Shown here: piece by piece, positions 10,668 through 22,037 of the stretch
Position numbering within the stretch: the stretch's first letter is position 1
How the letters are laid out: each line of letters begins with the position of its first letter
From: Brachionus plicatilis
Taxonomy: Eukaryota; Rotifera; Eurotatoria; Ploima; Brachionidae
Direction of reading: 5' to 3'
Assembly (NCBI GenBank): GCA_010279815.1
Contig: QEOQ01000180.1
Coordinates: forward strand, 2,716,292 to 2,780,291
Length of the DNA: 64,000 nucleotides
Notes under the pieces: model-generated
Seen by the model: the letters and a program-made list of their open reading frames with translations, nothing else
Told to the model about the DNA's origin: nothing
Database searches by the model: none
Position numbers and translations under genes: made by a program

Positions 10668-13600
10668 TCACGGTAAACTTTCGGGAACAATCATAGTCTT
10701 GTTGAATAAACCTTTTCCAAAATAGTCAGCTATTACCTCAAATGTATCAATGCTTCTCTCCAATTGCTTATGAAATCCATCATGAAGTGTTTTTTTACTT
10801 TCTTCATTTAGTTTAATGTGATTAAGAAAATTACTAAGAAGAATTTTTACATTAGAAATATACTTATGTATTTAAAATAAAGAATACCTATTCTCTACAG
10901 CACAAGTCGGACATGCACCATCTACACTATGATTTTCAAAGCACCTATTGAATTTATATACAAAAAGGTAAATAAATTTATCTTAAAAATTTACTCTGCA
11001 TGAAATGAGTGATTACAGAGACAGTGGATTGATGGAAAATTAAGTTCATCACCACATGACTCGCATTTATTAGCCTGAAAAATAATCGGCTCCGTTTTTA
11101 AATGATCAATATGAGTTTTCATCTCCATTATACTTTTCAAATACCGATTTAAAGTATCTTGGTTTTCTTTAATCTCGTGTTCTTCTTTTTTCATTCGGTT
11201 TAATAGGTATTCCTTGACAGAACAAAAATATTAAAATTATTTTGTTTTAGTTAAGTTTTACTTTAACGGTATCTATTGTCAGAGTGTTATTTTGCGATAA
11301 AATTTTTATGACCATCAAAGGAGTAAGCAAATTGAATTTTTCAATATTTGTCAAAATTTGCATTATAAAATCTTTTAGGTTATATCCATCTCTTTTGCTA
11401 AAATATTGAAGTGATTGAATCCATAAGTTTGGATCATGGGTTCCATATCGTTTGCAAGTATCCAAAATACTAATATGATCATTATTGTCCATATGATATT
11501 GCAGTATTCGCTGATACATTGCATTTTTTTCATACAAGTATAGAAGTCCTGCTTTGAATTGGTGTAGCTGACATAAAGTTAGAGCCAAACTCATGTCATA
11601 CGATGTGTCATTTGACATTAGAAATTCCAAAGCGTACTTCTCTTGGATTGAAAGTGAACTATTGGAAGAAAGTATATTTTCGTTCATTGCATCCTCGATC
11701 AAAAGTTTTTGATTCTTTTTGTTCTTGGTTCCTGTTTCAGCAACGCGTTTCAGATACAATTCCAATAAAGTGTTCGATATTATTTTAGAATTAATCTGTT
11801 TCTATTGATTTAAAAAAAAAAGTTAATCTTGGAAATTTAATGAAATTTATTATTTATAAAAATCTAGTACTTTTTGAATGAATTCTAAAAATTCGATCAA
11901 AAGTTCAGAATGCATTAAAAATATGTGCAAAAAATCAGTCGGATCAGCAACAAATTTTTGAACTGAATCTAAATAAATTGATTAAAAGACAGTTTAAAAT
12001 AAAAATGTAAATCTTGCCATCATATTTAACACAAATGTTCTTTAGGAATTCCACAGTTTTTTCCGGTATATTTGCCATTAATAGTTTGCCATATTTTTTA
12101 AGATTCAAGACAGCACTTTGATCATCTAAATTTTGAATGTAGTTTAATGATTCACCGTAGTCTTTCAAATTTTCTAGTTGTATTTTTAAATAATCTTCGT
12201 GTTTTGAATGCTTTTTGCACAAATTCAAAGCTTGTTTGTAAAAGCCAGATTGACGGAGAACTTTAATGCCAGTGTCTACATCAAATTCTACATTACCTTC
12301 CACTAAAAATGAATTTAATCTTTGCTCATCTTTTAGTTTTGTGTAACAATTTAATAGTAATGTAGTGTGATCCTCGTTTGCTAACTTTTGTTTGTGTAAT
12401 TCCTGTAAATATTCAGTCAAATTTACTATTCTCTGTGAGTCCAAAAATCGTCTGATAATATAAGATGGCTCTAAAAATGGAATTGTTTTGATGTATTGAG
12501 ACATAGCTTTGTCAAAGTCTCCTTTACTGAAAGTATTTTTCTAATATATATAGTTATTTCATTTAAAAAAAAATGTACCTATACAAATGATCAGCGTACT
12601 GTCGAATAATATCGATAACACCTTCTCTATCATACTGGCTTGATTGAGCTAAACTAAAAAAAAAATTAAATATGCATCTTATTCAGTTTAATTGAAAATA
12701 ATTTATTTTTTTAATTAATTTATTTATTTTTTTCACCAAAAAAAATTTATTCATTTATTTATCAATTGAATTTACCTCCATTTTAGGAGAAGTAAATTTT
12801 AAAGTTTCAAAAAAAAGAAAGAGAGACAAAAAATTTAAGAATAAAACCCATTTTAGTTGAATAGTAAAAAATGAAAGGTAGAAAGTGATAGAGAATTTTA
12901 AAATTGATTTTTTGTCAATTCAATGTACTCAATAGATGTAAAAAAGACGGTTAAATTAAACAAAGCAAAATGGTAATCAAGCACCTGCACATGAATGCTC
13001 TGTTTATAATTTAAACAGATTTTAATTTTGTAATCAACTTATAAAGAGAAGGTGATGTAGTTGGTAAAATAAAAGATTATTGTCCTGAGGGATCTGGTTC
13101 GAATCCTAGTGAAGGCAAATTTAATGTAAAAAAAATTTAAGCTTGTATTTCCTTTAGGCTTCTGATTTGAGTTTATCATTGCACTGGATAGTTGTAACCA
13201 TTGTTCGAAAAAATGGAACCTTGCACAATAAAAGTCACTATCTTACTACGAGAATATGTCATGACTTGCAAGCCAAGGGGCCTGTAGAAAATGGCGTCGA
13301 AAGATATAAGTGTTATTAGCATAAATTCATTTATAATCTATCTAAAGTTTTTTTTCCTGTCTTTATCAGTATACCTCTGCTACTAAAATGTCTTCTCAAG
13401 TGTTCAGCAACCTGTAGAATTTGTTTATTTTAGTGATTTTTTAAATAAAAAAAAAAAAAATTAGCAATTGATACGAAGCTTTAATTCTACCAAAAATTAA
13501 AAATCAAATATTCTTAAAATATTAAAAAAAATAAAAATTATAAATAATTCTCCAAATTAAAATTTCCGTCAATTAAAAAATTTAAAAAAAAGAGGATTTT

Positions 13601-15908
13601 AGCTATTTGTCAATATTTGTTTAAAACTCTGAAATAAATAAAGATTTTTATCATAAATTCTTACTCAATTGCCATTTGGTAGTGGTTTTTTTTGAACAAT
13701 ATTTGCAATTTAGACTGAGTGTCCTTTTCAGTTAATTGAATTATTTGTTCACCTTTTCCGGCCAAAACGTAAACTGAACTCCATTCACAAACTATATTTA
13801 AAACATTTGTAAAAGAGCGCGAAAAACCGACATATTTATTTTCTACATCATAAATACTAACAGTAGTTGAGTCAATAGTAGCTGTACTTAAAAAAAATTC
13901 TCAATTTAATTTTTTTTGATAAACAAGAATAATTACGGCATTGGAGCCTTCGATTTGTTTTGAATTTCTTTCGCAGCAATCACCAATTTTCCCTTGAACC
14001 AATGAACTGAAATCTTATCTCCTTCAAATGGATAACAAGGCCCGACTCCATCGTGTTCGTAAACATAAACGGCATCTTTTCGAGCAGCCACAAGTTCTCC
14101 TTTATCTGTCATACACCAGCATCTAGGCTTTACTCCATCATCAGCCAAGACAGCTATCTTTATTAGTTAATTTTTAATTAAAAATTTTAATTGAAGCCAA
14201 ACTAGAGTTGAATTTTTATTTTGAAATTAAAATCAATCTGAATAATCTAAATTAATTAATTAATTTCTAAAATATGATTTAAATTTTTCTAGTTTTTTAT
14301 CTAATATATTATTGATAGGCTAAATAACTTGGAATTTTTCTAATTTCAGTATCCATAAAAATTTAAAAAATATATTTCTGAAACAAGATTAATTTGATTT
14401 GAAAAAAAAAATTGATTCTGTTAGATCTACAAATTTTTTAAAATCTTGAGGATTCTAGAGATATGACAAGTTGATCTTAGTATAAACAATTTCTTAATTA
14501 GATTATTTTGTAGGGTATTAAGGTTATTTTTAATTCCAGTGTTTAGGGAAAGTGTTTCAAGACAATAAGTAAATTGAGATAGACAGTACGCTTTGTATAG
14601 TAATTTAGTGTTATTTAAATTTTGAGGATATTGCTGATATTATGCATTGGTATGATTGTCCCAAAAATTTTTATGAACTTTTTTGAATTTCTCGGCTGCA
14701 TATTAGTTAAATTCCAGGTTTGAGTTTTTCACACAAATAATTTTTAACCCAAATTTTGCATTTAAACAAAGTGTAAATTTTCATAAAATAAAATTTTTAC
14801 AACAATAGCATCTGAATGATCCATAAAAATAATTAATATTAGTCAAAACAATTTATAGAACTAATACTTCTGATAACTAAAGCACTTGATTTTGATTTAG
14901 AAATTTATCTAAATGCATTTTAATTTTTGTAAACTTTTAATTTAAAACTAAAATTCATGACGTTTTTTTAATGGTTCTATAATTTAATTAATTCGTCAAA
15001 TTTTAGAAAGGCTGAAAATAAATCAGATAGAACCAAGTTATAAAAAAGTTATAAAAGTAGAAATGAATTTAAAAAAATCAAAATTTTCCTTAACTTCCAT
15101 TGTTTATCCAAGTTAAAATTACTTTTTCATCTTTTTCGCGATTTCCAAAAGTAATTGTAATTATCAAATATTCAGTTGAAACAAATACAAACATTCCTCG
15201 GCCCAAATTTTTAAATGAAATTCCAGTTATTGGACTGGATCCTGTGTAAAGAATACGTGGCTTTTCATTTTTATACTTCAATATATCACACTTGTAAAAT
15301 AGAACGTCACCACTTGATAGACCAACACAAACCGAATTGTTGCCATCATGTACTGCTAGGGCAGTAATCTTTGAAATTGCATTGTTCAAAGATATTGTTA
15401 ATGGTCTAAAATTTGGTTCATCCATTTTGTCCAAGCGTAAAATCTTAATCAGCGGTATTTTCTGGTTCGAAGAATCATGCTTCAAATAAAAAAGATAAAA
15501 TTTTTGCTAAGATCGAATTGAATAAAATAGTTTTACTCCGCCAGCAATTATTATGTTATCATTTTTAAACTGAGATAAACAGGTCATTTCATTGTCAAAT
15601 AGCTGAAAGGTGTTAAGACCCATGTGTTTGTCTAAAGTAACAATCGAACCTTCATCAGTTCCTAGTATTATTAAGTCTCGTCCACTTTGGCAAAATTTAA
15701 TATTCAAATTCTTATTCAAATTATCTAATTTAAAAAAATTAATTTTTTTAATTTAATAATTTTACTTTTAAGGAATCAAAATTTTTCTTCGGCTCCTGAG
15801 GATCTTTGATTGTAATTTCATCGAAAAAATTAAAACGTCGTTGCTAAATTTTTAATTTTGAATTGTACCTAATTAATAAAATTTCTAAGTTACCTTTATT
15901 GAAACCAT
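10668..15908 (-). CDS. VPS11: VPS11, core subunit of CORVET/HOPS tethering complexes
   Basis: Class C Vps protein that tethers late endosomes/lysosomes (HOPS) and early endosomes (CORVET). Exons, 5' to 3': 15908-15894, 15843-15766, 15710-15537, 15479-15095, 14153-13937, 13886-13665, 12653-12579, 12526-12018, 11968-11871, 11801-11262, 11212-10995, 10944-10888, 10833-10668. Phases agree at every junction and give 917 residues (human 941). The N-terminal part is a WD40-like beta-propeller, beginning with the family motif RRFNFFDE. The middle is a clathrin-repeat-like alpha solenoid, with near-invariant segments such as LEPSYIIRRFLD and LANEDHTTLLLNCYTKLKD. A coiled coil follows, then a C-terminal RING-type zinc finger, CESC...CLCNHSFHAECFENH...CPTC, split over exons 11-12. 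The end, VIADYFGKGLFNK, is family-typical. Intron 8 (12017-11969) has a GC donor. Introns 4 and 6 are about 1 kb; the rest are about 40-60 nt. Confidence 0.96.
13041..13340 (+). repeat. tRNA-derived SINE-like insert in VPS11 intron 6
   Basis: A segment on the strand opposite VPS11 has an A-box-like GATGTAGTTGGTAAAAT and a perfect B box GGTTCGAATCC about 45 bases downstream, spaced as in a tRNA gene. The T-stem and acceptor stem pair poorly, so a functional tRNA is unlikely. About 200 bases of less AT-rich sequence follow (to about 13340), which could be the SINE body. It sits in a 1-kb intron whose neighbours are about 50 nt, consistent with insertion. Confidence 0.45.
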
Positions 15909-16642
15909 TACTTTTATATAAATGAATTCAATATTCTTTTTTTTATTTTATTGAAATTTGATAAATTTAGAATAAATTTAGAATCATGTGATAACAAGAC
16001 ATACATAAGACTTTTTTTGAAAATTTTGAAATTTTTTTAGATGGCAAAATTTTTTTAACATTTTTTTATTAATTTAAAAAATTTGAGTCGAATTTCTGCA
16101 ATAAAAATAATTCTTATTTTGCGGTGTCTTTAAAGGCTTTAAAAATATTCAATAGACATAGAATTTACTAAATTTTTACTATTTCCTATTTTGTCTTTAA
16201 AAAAATTGATAATTCAAATAAAAAAGTGAAAATTTTGATCTCCTAAATTTTATTTAAACTCTTTAAAAAAGACTACTTCTCTAGTTATTTAAATCGGATC
16301 ATATTTTCGTCATTTTTTTATTTAAAATAGTCCAGTTAGTTTTAAGCAAATTAATAGTCTTCACATAATAAATTAGAAAAATATATTTTTTAGTTGAAGT
16401 TTAAGGGCTCTAAAATATCAAGACTTCTGATAATTTTTGCTCCAATTTTCTTAATAATAATTTTTTTATATGATCGTCAATCTAAAAGTGCTTATCTGTA
16501 GGCATTGTAAAATTTCATACAAAACTTCCAATACACAAATAAAAAATTGTATAACTTTTGTTCTAAATGTTAAAAACTTGTTCTGCAAATGAAACAAAGT
16601 GATACATTTTTGTTTCACCTACCGTAATTCCGTGTTGGGGAA
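15909..16642. other. AT-rich spacer upstream of VPS11
   Basis: No gene seen. It should hold the VPS11 promoter, but no specific element is recognisable. Confidence 0.5.
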
Positions 16643-16768
16643 CGCGTGCATTAATACCCAAAGTCATATGTGAAGTGCATGCACAGACATTAACCCCTTC
16701 CATGTTAAAAAAATACTATTAAAGGTTCGACGCACTACATGTGCAACTTTGGGTATTAACGTGTGATA
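16643..16768. repeat. Imperfect inverted repeat with TTAATACCCAAAGT core
   Basis: Left arm (about 16643-16688) contains CATTAATACCCAAAGTCATA. The right arm (about 16730-16768) contains the inverted form ACTTTGGGTATTAACGTGTG. The loop is about 40 bases and there is no coding capacity. Probably a small MITE fragment. Confidence 0.55.
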
Positions 16769-16771
16769 CTT

Positions 16772-17180
16772 TTTTTTATGCTTATCTATTTATAGATGCA
16801 GCTTTTTTTTTAAAGATTTAAAAAATCATACGATATTTCATAGAATATAAATATTAAAATATTAAAATAATATGACAAAGTCTTGAATTAATTATAAGAG
16901 CGGCGTTTAAAGACAATATTAAAATAAAAAAAATACTATTTGAAAATCTTAATTTGTTGATTTGTTTTTTGAGCCCTTTTTCCTACCAAGAGGCTATCGA
17001 ACACTCCCATCTTTGTTTAAAACTACAACTGGAGTAATATCAACTCTATTCAAGTTTAAACTTTGAAGAGGTCGACGCATAACTTCCTCATTCTGGTTTG
17101 AAATTATCTATGAAATATCGTATGATTTTTTAAATCTTTAAAAAAAAAGCTGCATCTATAACTAGATAAGCATAAAAAAA
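16772..17180. mobile_element. MITE-like element with ~66-bp terminal inverted repeats
   Basis: 16778-16844 and 17109-17174 are near-identical inverted copies. The left arm starts ATGCTTATCT, runs through AGATGCAGCTTTTTTTTTAA and ends GATATTTCATAG. The interior, about 260 bases, is less AT-rich and noncoding. No clear target duplication was found. Confidence 0.65.
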
Positions 17181-17769
17181 ATAATTTTTAATATTAAAAA
17201 ACATTTTCATAATTTTGTTTGAATGGTCGCACTAAAAGTTGAAATATGCAAAATTATTTTTTTAATATTTCAAAAAATTTCAAATTGTAATTTTTTCCTC
17301 TACAAAATGATATATAGATATCTGGAAAAAAGTAATATCGATACGTATTGAATGACGCGCACCTTAAAATAATTGATTTAGATCCTTTCGCTGAAGATGG
17401 TAAAGTTTGTATGGATGCACTAGATCAATTTTATGTGTCAAAAATTACTCAAATCTATCCACTACTTTTCTTTTATTTTATTTGTATTAAAATAAAAAAA
17501 AAATTTCAAAATCCACATCCACTTTTTGTGTGTGATTATATTTTACTATTTACCCATAAAATGTGTGAAAATTAACTCTTTCATATATTTAGTCGAAAGG
17601 TCAAAATCTTATCATTATCCTGAAATCCGTTAATAGCCACTGAGGCTTTTCAAAAAAGTTGGAATAAATAAAACATTAAAAAGCTCTAATTAGAGATTAA
17701 TGTTAAAAAAATTTTATTTTTGTATTAAAAAAATTAGATTTTGTTTAAAACTAATTTGAATGTGCGTTC
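17181..17769. other. Spacer, no gene supported
   Basis: A 75-codon frame at 17348-17575 has no recognisable similarity, and its second half is AT-driven low complexity. I see nothing else. Confidence 0.4.
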
Positions 17770-18135
17770 ATCAGGATTGCGCTTACAAGTTTGTGTATGT
17801 TAAAAAAACACATTGTTGCTGAAAAGTTTTTTCAAAAACTGCAAGTGATTCAAAATACATGTTTTAAATCAATCTATCACTTACCTTATGACACACCTTC
17901 TATCCAACTTTCTGGCTTTCTCAAGGACCAAAAGGTTGATAGAATTGAGTCTAGACTCAGAATTCTGCTCGAAAAATACATAAAAAAAAGTTTAATATGT
18001 AAAAACACACTCATTACTTCACTCATACAAGATTATGTTGATGTTTTTGTTGAAAGCTCAAGAAGTTCTGAACTTAAAACCCTCCTTTGTAAAGTCTCAA
18101 ATGAGCTATTTCAATGGACAACTATTTTTCTGTAA
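17770..18135 (+). pseudogene. 3' end of a non-LTR retrotransposon ORF2 (fragment)
   Basis: The translation after position 17791 holds FQKLQVIQNTCFKSIYHLPY, the segment that follows the thumb of jockey/CR1-type reverse transcriptases (LQxIQNxxxRxIxxLPYDTP). It continues with a helical region, QKVDRIESRLRILLEKYIKK. No reverse transcriptase core precedes it, so it is a 5'-truncated copy, as usual for such elements. It lies in the same orientation as, but is separate from, the fragment that starts at 18356. Confidence 0.65.
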
Positions 18136-18355
18136 CATTTCCGATTTCTTTTTCAACTTCTAATGTCATTTTATTAATTTAATTAATTCAACACAACTTT
18201 TTATATGGAGACTTTTTTAAAATTTTAAATATCAAAGGCGAAAGGAGTTTCATTACTCAAAGCCTTTATTTCTATTGAAATATTAAATAAACTATTAACA
18301 ACATGAAAAGTTTTTTGTTTGTATAAGAAAAATGTGTGTTAATATCTCTCACTCA

Positions 18356-19805
18356 ACTCTCCTGATAAAACTCGGATCGTTTGGCTTTAAGGGTCAAATT
18401 CTCGTCTGGATTAAATCGTTCCTCAAAGGGAGAAGACAGCGTGTAGTAATCGAAGACAACGCGTCAGCCTGGCAGGAAGTGAAAAGTGGGGTCTGTCAAT
18501 GTTGAGTGCTAGGTCCCTTATTGTTCATCATATTCATAAACGACATGCCTGAAGTTATGAGCCTTGCTTCGAGACAATTTGCAGATGATTGTAAGATAAT
18601 TGCAAATATAGGAAACATTAACGATCAACTTCAATTGCAAGCAGATATAGATAAAATAATTGAGTTTTCCAAAAAGTGGCAAATGATTTTCAGCTTAGCG
18701 AAATGTAAAACTATGCACATAACTTAATTGAAGATTAGAAAAAAGATAAAGAGTTAGCTGAATATACAATACTAGACCTAGATGACTCAAGACACAAGAT
18801 GGCCGAAACAGGTTCCGAAAGGGACCAAGGTGTACAGATAATAAATAACCTCAAATGGAACGAACAGTCAAAAATTGCAGCAGCAAAAGCGAACTCAATG
18901 CTAGGCTCTCTTGAAAGGGCATTTAAAAGGCAAATTGAAGTTTCAGATCAAATTTTAAGATCAAAAGGATCATTTAAAATTTTAAAGCTTAAATAATCTA
19001 AATATTTTAATAATTTTTAAGAAATAAATACTAAACATTACTAGACATGTTATGTCTAATAATAGTTCATTACCAAATTAACATCAAAATGATTGATCTC
19101 TATTTTATTTAACAAAAACAATCAATAATTTAAATAATTCAAGTTAAGTTAATTCACAAATTCAAATTTATAACTTTTATATCCATTCATTCAAACTAAA
19201 ATAATTTTATTTTTCTACTTCAATAAATTTTAAATTTTAAAACAGTTTAATTTTTTTGTCTTTAAAAGTAAGTTTACATTCAAATTAATTAAAATATTTA
19301 AACATTTTAAAGTTCAATAAAAAGGGACATTTTAATATTTTAAATATGAAAATAAACTTGACATGATATGTCAAGTAATTGCTTTTGAAAAAATTTATTT
19401 TTTCTCTATTATTTAAGAAAATATTACAATTTATATTTTGATCTTTTGATCTTGATCTTAAACTTCAATTTGCCATTTAAAACCTATACAGTTGAAATGT
19501 TCAAGACTCTGTATTATTCATTTGTTAGCTCTCATCTTGAATACGCCTCTTCGGTCTGGAACCCTCACATTAAAATACTCGAACAAATTCAAAGAAGAGC
19601 TACAACGCTAGTCAGTGGATTGCGATTTTTAACTTACGCTGAAAAACTAGATAAACTCAACTTAACGACATTAGAAGAGAGAAGATTGACAAGAGACGCA
19701 GTACAGTATTTCAAAATAGAAAACAGTATTAACATTGTAAACTGGAACAATCTTAACGCTCTAGCAAAATCGATATCTGAAATTGGTCCAGCTAGTGAAA
19801 TAAGA
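18356..19805 (+). pseudogene. Broken jockey/CR1-type reverse transcriptase
   Basis: The frame carries WIKSFLKGRRQRVVIEDNAS, then the GVPQGSVLGP block in mutated form with an in-frame TGA at 18503-18505. LLFIIFINDMPEV and the catalytic QFADDCKI box follow, then FSKKWQMIFSLAKCKTMHIT. A stop and frame change follow near 18724. The thumb resumes at 18799 (GVQIINNLKWNEQ...ANSMLGSLERAFKR) and breaks at about 18957, where foreign AT-rich DNA intervenes. It resumes after 19460 with KTLYYSFVSSHLEYASSVWN and LEQIQRRATTLVSGL. No endonuclease domain is visible upstream. The element is dead: stops, insertion and 5' truncation. Confidence 0.85.
18957..19460. mobile_element. ~500-bp AT-rich insertion inside the reverse transcriptase
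   Basis: The two halves of the reverse transcriptase thumb flank this block exactly. Its ends resemble an inverted repeat built on GATCAAAAG/GATC: TAAGATCAAAAGGATCA on the left and TTTGATCTTTTGATCTTGATC on the right. Interior palindromes such as GACATGTTATGTC and ACTTGACATGATATGTCAAGT-like words occur. It is noncoding and is most simply a nonautonomous DNA transposon. Confidence 0.6.
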
Positions 19806-20819
19806 GGAAACGGCAAAATGTTATTTATTGTTCATTTTTATATTTTTACATTTTTACATTTTTGAGAGAAGAAAAAAAAATCTCAAAATCAAAAAATCTA
19901 AAAAAATTTTCATTCAAGAAAAGTAATAACAAATTCGCAATTACCGTAAACCCTTGCGCTTAACTTGAATTTTTTTAATTTTGAAAATGCTAATACTTGA
20001 AAACTCTATTTCTGGGTGATGAATTACTTGAAGCTGATGATGAATCAGAAATAGAGTTTTCAAGTATTAGCATTTTCAAAATTAAAAAAATTCACTTTTC
20101 AAATGTAAATATTTCAAAATAGTAAAAAAAAGAAAAGCGTAGAAAAAAAGAAAAATTGCAAAACCAACTTTTTAAATTTTTTTCTTTTTTTAAAAAAATT
20201 TTTTTTTTCTTAAAAACTTAATTTTACCGCATGCGGTTGTTTCGAAACTTTTAAATTAAAATCGACCTATAACGCCATTTAAATGCTTATTTTAATTTTT
20301 TTTTTCGCGGTTATGAATCAGTTTTTGGTGCGGTAAAACGACAAATTCCTGGGTTTACCACATGGTAAATCCCGGATCCTGTCTTAGGCGCGAAAAATCT
20401 TTTTAATTCAATTTTAATTTTTTTTTACATGAAATGACTGGGATTAGCCGCATTGCGGTAGTTGTAGGGCTTGGTATTAACTGCTGCGCCTATGCGCAAG
20501 GGTTTACGGTAATTGCGAATTTGTTATTACTTTTCTTGAATGAAAATTTTTTTAGATTTTTTGATTTTGAGATTTTTTTTTCTTCTCTCAAAAATGTAAA
20601 AATGTAAAAATATAAAAATGAACAATAAATAACATTTTGCCGTTTCCTCTTATTTCACTAGCTGGACCAATTTCAGATATCGATTTTGCTAGAGCGTTAA
20701 GATTGTTCCATTTTACAATGTTAATACTGTTTTCTATTTTGAAATACTGTACTGCGTCTCTTGTCAATCTTCTCTCTTCTAATGTCGTTAAGTTGAGTTT
20801 ATCTAGTTTTTCAGCGTAA
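19634..20819. repeat. 1.2-kb palindrome duplicating the retroelement 3' end
   Basis: The left arm 19634-19958 and the right arm 20494-20819 are nearly perfect inverted copies of about 325 bp. The left arm includes the C-terminal coding end of the reverse transcriptase, so the same 60-codon reverse frame appears in both with one substitution (Gln/His). The spacer is about 535 bp and contains the 48-bp perfect hairpin listed separately plus a palindromic ACCGCATGCGGT near 20226. It looks like a recent inverted duplication or a foldback element that captured the retroelement tail. Confidence 0.85.
19967..20093. repeat. Perfect 48-bp hairpin inside the palindrome spacer
   Basis: The arms 19967-20014 and 20046-20093 are exact reverse complements (48 of 48), with a loop of about 31 bases. 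An arm includes ATGCTAATACTTGAAAACTC. Confidence 0.9.
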
Positions 20820-21003
20820 TCTTTGGAAGTATCATAATTGAACTATGTTCAGTGAAGTAAAACAGTTCATAAATGAGTTCAATTATGCAGCATTGTTGTA
20901 GTAGACCCATAAAAAATTGTTCTATTTAAAATTTCTTAAAAATATTTTAAAATTTAATTTCCTTGGTCTCTAGTTCCTAATAGTTTATTTTTTGCATCTC
21001 AAT

Positions 21004-21669
21004 TCAAAATCGGGACAACTTCGTTTAATGATCATATAAACACGTATTTTGTGGTCAAGCTCTGATCACATTTGATCATTAACCATCTGATCACAGTCAT
21101 TAAGTACAAATTTAATTGATCGTAAAGATGTTAGCTAGTTAGTTGATGATCTAAATGCTCACAATGGTATGGTTTAGTAAAAAGGTGAATAAAAAAGATG
21201 GGCAAATTGAACAACTGCTAGTCCAACGATAATACAACAACCTACCAACCCTAAATAGACCTGATTACAAGGCAATAATTGATCTAGCTATAGCTTCCGT
21301 TCCACTCTCAAGTAAATTCATCTCATTTAAAGTGTCTGATTATATATAAAGTAATCACTACCCAATAATTATTAAACTAAAATACAAAAATATTAATAAA
21401 TTAGGTTATGTGAAAAACATGTATTTTATTTTTAATTAAAATTTTTTACTGAAATAAAAAAAGGTTATTAATTTTAATACAAATTAAATAATTTAATAAA
21501 TGATCACGCTGTGCTTTTTCATTTTGTTTTTTCTTTAATCACAAAAGTTTGAACACCAAAACGGTGATAGTTTTGACTGTGATCAGACGTGATCACTAAC
21601 CAACTAATCAGAGCTTGATCATAAAATATGTGATCTTATGATCACAAAACGAGGTTGACCCTCAAAATC
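21004..21669. mobile_element. Nonautonomous transposon with 8-bp target duplication (hAT-like)
   Basis: An exact direct repeat TCAAAATC at 21004-21011 and 21662-21669 brackets a 650-bp element. Its ends are inverted: GGGACAACTTCGTTT on the left, and GGGTCAACCTCGTTT as the reverse complement of the right end. The terminal 85 bp of both ends are rich in TGATCA words and pair imperfectly. An 8-bp duplication fits the hAT superfamily (P and Merlin also make 8-9 bp). No transposase is encoded. It lies between the retroelement cluster and the minus-strand PP2C gene. Confidence 0.8.
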
Positions 21670-22037
21670 AATTCAATAAATTTCAATCATGCTGCTGAGT
21701 AGAATTACTTGGATTTTTTTCCCATTTCCACCGCTTTAATATACGTCATCTTTTAGATAAAAAATAATATTTTTGTTAATTGGTAAAAAATTTCAATTTT
21801 TTTTGAAGAAAACTGCAATTTTTGTTCCCTGAATTTTTAAATTAAATTCATAACATAGGACAGAAAAGATAAAAAATTAGAAATTCTTAAACAATTTAAT
21901 GATACGAAAAAAAATAAAAAAAAAATAAAATAGCTAAATATCAGTTTAATGCGAGTCAAATAATTTTCTATTCAAATGGAATGAAACTAAACATAGTTTC
22001 ACAATTTTGCTTGGACAAGTTTCTTAAATGTGGCGAG

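Noticed and set aside
13041..13115. Functional tRNA gene in the VPS11 intron
   Set aside because: The A and B boxes are fine but the T-stem and acceptor stem do not pair, so a SINE head is more likely.
15711..15724. VPS11 exon 3 starting at 15724 (first AG)
   Set aside because: It would put a stop in frame after exon 2; the AG at 15712-15711 restores the phase and homology.
17348..17575. 75-codon frame starting MNDAHLKIIDLDPFAEDG
   Set aside because: The first part looks coding-like, but the rest is AT-driven and there is no recognisable family or continuation by splicing.
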